The notes under the pieces are model-generated. The model saw only the letters and a list, made by a program, of their open reading frames with translations, ran no database searches and was not told the origin of the DNA. This document shows positions 5,658 to 7,379 of a stretch of DNA of 7,379 nt, one piece after another (positions within the stretch are counted from its first letter, which is position 1; each line of letters starts with the position of its first letter). The DNA comes from Bacillota bacterium (lineage in GTDB: Bacteria; Bacillota_B; Desulfitobacteriia; Desulfitobacteriales; Desulfitobacteriaceae). The position numbers and the translations under genes were made by a program. The stretch covers positions 1-7,379 of the forward strand of contig JAJYAS010000161.1 in NCBI GenBank assembly GCA_021779415.1. The letters are read 5' to 3'.

Positions 5658-7031
5658 ATGTCAAAAAGAGTGCGATCCCTTTTGGTTGTTATTTCCCTAT
5701 GTCTTAGTGTAACAATAACAGGCTGTGGTCTACAAGCCCTTTTAGGAATCAAAAACAAAACTTCTTCAACAACAAAAGGGGGGGCAGAGCCGGTTATTGC
5801 TGTTTCTTTAAACCCAGACGATCCCAACAAACTATTAATTTCCAAAGGAATCGACGATCTGGCGAAGAAAGAAAATGCGAAAGTGAAGTATATGGACCAA
5901 AGTGGGGCGGACACAGGCAAAGATTCCCCTTTGAAAGGGGCTAAGATCCTAATTTATCAGGGCGGAGATGCTAGTCTCTTACTAAAATCGCAAACTGATA
6001 AAATTCCGATTTTGGCCCTAACAGAACTTCCACCAGGAGTGAAGCCTGAAGGGATAGTAGCTCCAGATCAGGAGAAGGTTGGCGAACTGATGGCTCAAAC
6101 TTTAGTGAGTAAAGTGACGGAGGGTCAGGTCGCAATTTTACAGAGTGACCCAAATGAAGGCGGATCCCAGAAACAAATAGCGGGAAATAGAGCCGTACTT
6201 AGTAAATATCCTAAAATTACAGTCCAAACGATTGCTAACTCACCAGGTTCTGAATCAGCCACCAAGCAAGGGTTAGTGGATTTTCTTCAGAAAAATCCCG
6301 GCAAGGTGCAGGGTGTATTGGCTCAAAACGAAAAATTGGCAGCGCTAGCAAACACAGTCCTGAAACAAGCGCAGCTAGATAAGAAGATTATTTTAGTGGG
6401 GGGAGAGGCCAGTGTTTCATCTTTAGAACGGATGACCAGCGGAGATCAAGTTGGTGACGTTGATACCTCTCCGTATCTTCAGGGCGTTAATGCCTATCAA
6501 TGGGCCCAAAAAATTATTAAAAAGCAACCATTAGATGTCGCCGATTCTATCACAAGTGAGCAAGGGGAAATTCCAGCTAAGATTATTCAGGTTAAAGCGG
6601 TTACACCCGATAATCTCTCGGTGGTTCAAAAGAGTTACACGAAGACTCTACAAAGTGCAGAACAAGATAAGAAACAAAAGGATCAGCAGGCGCAAAAGAA
6701 ACAACAGGGAAGTCAATCTTCGCAGAGTAAAGATCAAGGGAGCACTAAAGAAAAGACCAATGATCAGCAAGGGGCGAGTGGCGGAGGAGATCAGGCACAA
6801 GGTAAGTCGAGTTCTATCCCTGAAGGGGTCCAAAAAGTTACGGAACGGATAAAGACGGAAACAACGCGCGAGTACCTTGATGCTCAAGGGAAAGTTTTAG
6901 GTACGGAGAAAACTACCAACGAGCAGGTTAAGACCGTTCCCCCGGAAATGATAAAGCAACAGACCGAGCAAACAAGCGACACTTCGAAATCTCAAGGTCA
7001 GGGAGATCAGACGAAGGATAAAGCTCAATGA
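5658..7031 (+). CDS. Lipoprotein with periplasmic-binding-protein (RbsB-like) domain and charged C-terminal tail
   Basis: Predicted surface lipoprotein of 457 residues. It starts at ATG 5658 with AAAGGAG at 5643-5649 and an 8-nt spacer. A basic N-terminus and hydrophobic segment lead to the lipobox ITGC, with the acylated Cys at 23. Residues about 45-330 resemble type I periplasmic sugar-binding proteins (Peripla_BP_4, RbsB-like). Recognisable parts are GIVAPDQEKVGELMA (132-146), VQGVLAQNEKLAAL (218-231) and IILVGGEA (244-251). Residues 331-386 are a Gln/Lys/Ser/Gly-rich low-complexity linker. Residues 390-431 form a more regular, charged module (TERIKTETTREYLDAQGKV..., ending KTVPPEM), then another Gln/Lys tail. 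No permease or ATPase gene is adjacent, so transport is not supported by context. A sensor, wall-associated or orphan binding role is equally possible. The ligand is unknown. Transcribed divergently from the holin-like gene. Confidence 0.85.
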   Translation: MSKRVRSLLVVISLCLSVTITGCGLQALLGIKNKTSSTTKGGAEPVIAVSLNPDDPNKLLISKGIDDLAKKENAKVKYMDQSGADTGKDSPLKGAKILIYQGGDASLLLKSQTDKIPILALTELPPGVKPEGIVAPDQEKVGELMAQTLVSKVTEGQVAILQSDPNEGGSQKQIAGNRAVLSKYPKITVQTIANSPGSESATKQGLVDFLQKNPGKVQGVLAQNEKLAALANTVLKQAQLDKKIILVGGEASVSSLERMTSGDQVGDVDTSPYLQGVNAYQWAQKIIKKQPLDVADSITSEQGEIPAKIIQVKAVTPDNLSVVQKSYTKTLQSAEQDKKQKDQQAQKKQQGSQSSQSKDQGSTKEKTNDQQGASGGGDQAQGKSSSIPEGVQKVTERIKTETTREYLDAQGKVLGTEKTTNEQVKTVPPEMIKQQTEQTSDTSKSQGQGDQTKDKAQ

Positions 7032-7113
7032 GGAAAATACCAGTAATATTACGAAATAAATATAAATTTGAATAAGCAAAGCCTTAGATGTAAAATAAAC
7101 TTAGAAGAATTAT

Positions 7114-7157
7114 AATAATCATTAAGTTCTTCCATTGAAGGATTTAATGATTATTTT
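7114..7157 (+). terminator. Long AT-rich hairpin between the lipoprotein gene and uvrB, probable terminator
   Basis: AATAATCATTAA (7114-7125) pairs perfectly with TTAATGATTATT (7144-7155). The stem continues inward for seven more pairs (7126-7132 with 7137-7143, two of them G-U) to a CATT loop, giving 19 bp in all. It ends in TTTT (7154-7157), a short T tract, so it may be a modest terminator of the lipoprotein gene or a leader structure of uvrB. The rest of the 165-bp gap (7032-7196) is AT-rich. It contains an isolated TATAAT at 7111-7116 with no convincing -35, and no other gene is visible. Confidence 0.6.
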
Positions 7158-7196
7158 CGTCATTCCTAGATTTTTTGTGGAAAGGGAGAGCGGAGC

Positions 7197-7379
7197 ATGG
7201 AATTTCGTTTGCATGCCCCTTACCAACCTTCAGGAGATCAGCCTCAGGCTATTGACGAGCTTGTCGCTGGAGTAAATGAAGGTCGGAGATACCAAACCTT
7301 GCTCGGAGTCACAGGCTCGGGCAAGACGTTTACGATGGCTAATATCATCACGAAGGTGCAGCGACCAACACTAATTCTG
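7197..7379 (+). CDS. uvrB: Excinuclease ABC subunit UvrB, 5' part (3' end outside window)
   Basis: DNA-damage recognition helicase-like subunit of nucleotide excision repair; it receives damaged DNA from UvrA and recruits UvrC. Only the first 61 codons are present, running open to the window edge. ATG 7197 is preceded by GGGAG at 7184-7188 with an 8-nt spacer. The N-terminus is typical: [17 protein letters not shown] (3-19), then the Walker A motif GVTGSGKT at 37-44 followed by FTMANII. uvrA is commonly found downstream in related genomes. No LexA/SOS box of the Gram-positive type (GAAC...GTTC) is visible in the 165 bp upstream, and no clear promoter could be assigned. Confidence 0.97.
   Translation, partial: MEFRLHAPYQPSGDQPQAIDELVAGVNEGRRYQTLLGVTGSGKTFTMANIITKVQRPTLIL

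Noticed and set aside
6535..6887. Open frames on both strands over the lipoprotein tail
   Set aside because: They are by-products of the A/G-rich low-complexity Gln/Lys/Ser codons, give Arg/Lys-rich or Leu-rich nonsense proteins and lack SD sites.
7043..7052. 10-bp palindrome GTAATATTAC after the lipoprotein stop
   Set aside because: It is short, in AT-rich DNA and without flanking structure, so chance is a sufficient explanation.
1..7379. CRISPR arrays, insertion sequences, tRNA or rRNA genes
   Set aside because: No regularly spaced repeats, transposase-like proteins, terminal inverted repeats or RNA gene signatures were found on either strand.

Overview
The window looks like ordinary chromosome of a Gram-positive (Firmicutes) anaerobe, most likely a clostridial member of the Desulfitobacterium/Desulfosporosinus group. 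This placement is an inference. It rests on the ftsX - M23 hydrolase - ctpA - ... - uvrB gene order, the moderate base composition, strong purine-rich Shine-Dalgarno (SD) sites combined with several GTG/TTG starts, and a single-membrane style lipoprotein. I see no phage, transposon, CRISPR, tRNA or rRNA.

Region 1 (1-3230, + strand) is a cell-envelope operon. It holds the 3' part of ftsX, a secreted coiled-coil/M23 murein endopeptidase, and a membrane-anchored S41 carboxy-terminal processing protease, closed by a strong intrinsic terminator. The expected logic is that FtsEX, using ATP in the cytoplasm, pulls on the coiled coil of the hydrolase to switch on peptidoglycan cleavage. CtpA may limit hydrolase levels by proteolysis. 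The M23 domain keeps a full zinc site, so unlike E. coli EnvC it should cut peptidoglycan itself.

Region 2 (3231-5565) holds a + strand P-loop NTPase that converges with, and overlaps by 8 bp, a - strand pair. That pair is a small four-helix membrane protein of the phage-holin-4_2/YvlD type followed by an HDOD signalling protein. The NTPase is a tandem duplication in which the second copy has lost its Walker A motif.

Region 3 (5566-7196) starts with a compact divergent intergenic region. A 7-bp inverted repeat in it can be read as overlapping promoters for both directions. Next comes a lipoprotein with a periplasmic-binding-protein fold, a charged Gln/Lys/Ser-rich linker and a short C-terminal module. 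No transporter genes are next to it. An AT-rich 165-bp gap with a 19-bp hairpin separates it from uvrB, whose first 61 codons end the window.

The most interesting items are the NTPase with a decayed duplicate half, the intact zinc site in the FtsX-linked hydrolase together with its neighbouring CtpA protease, the symmetrical divergent promoter, and the orphan binding lipoprotein with an altered ligand pocket. I do not see clear evidence of a wholly new multi-gene system.
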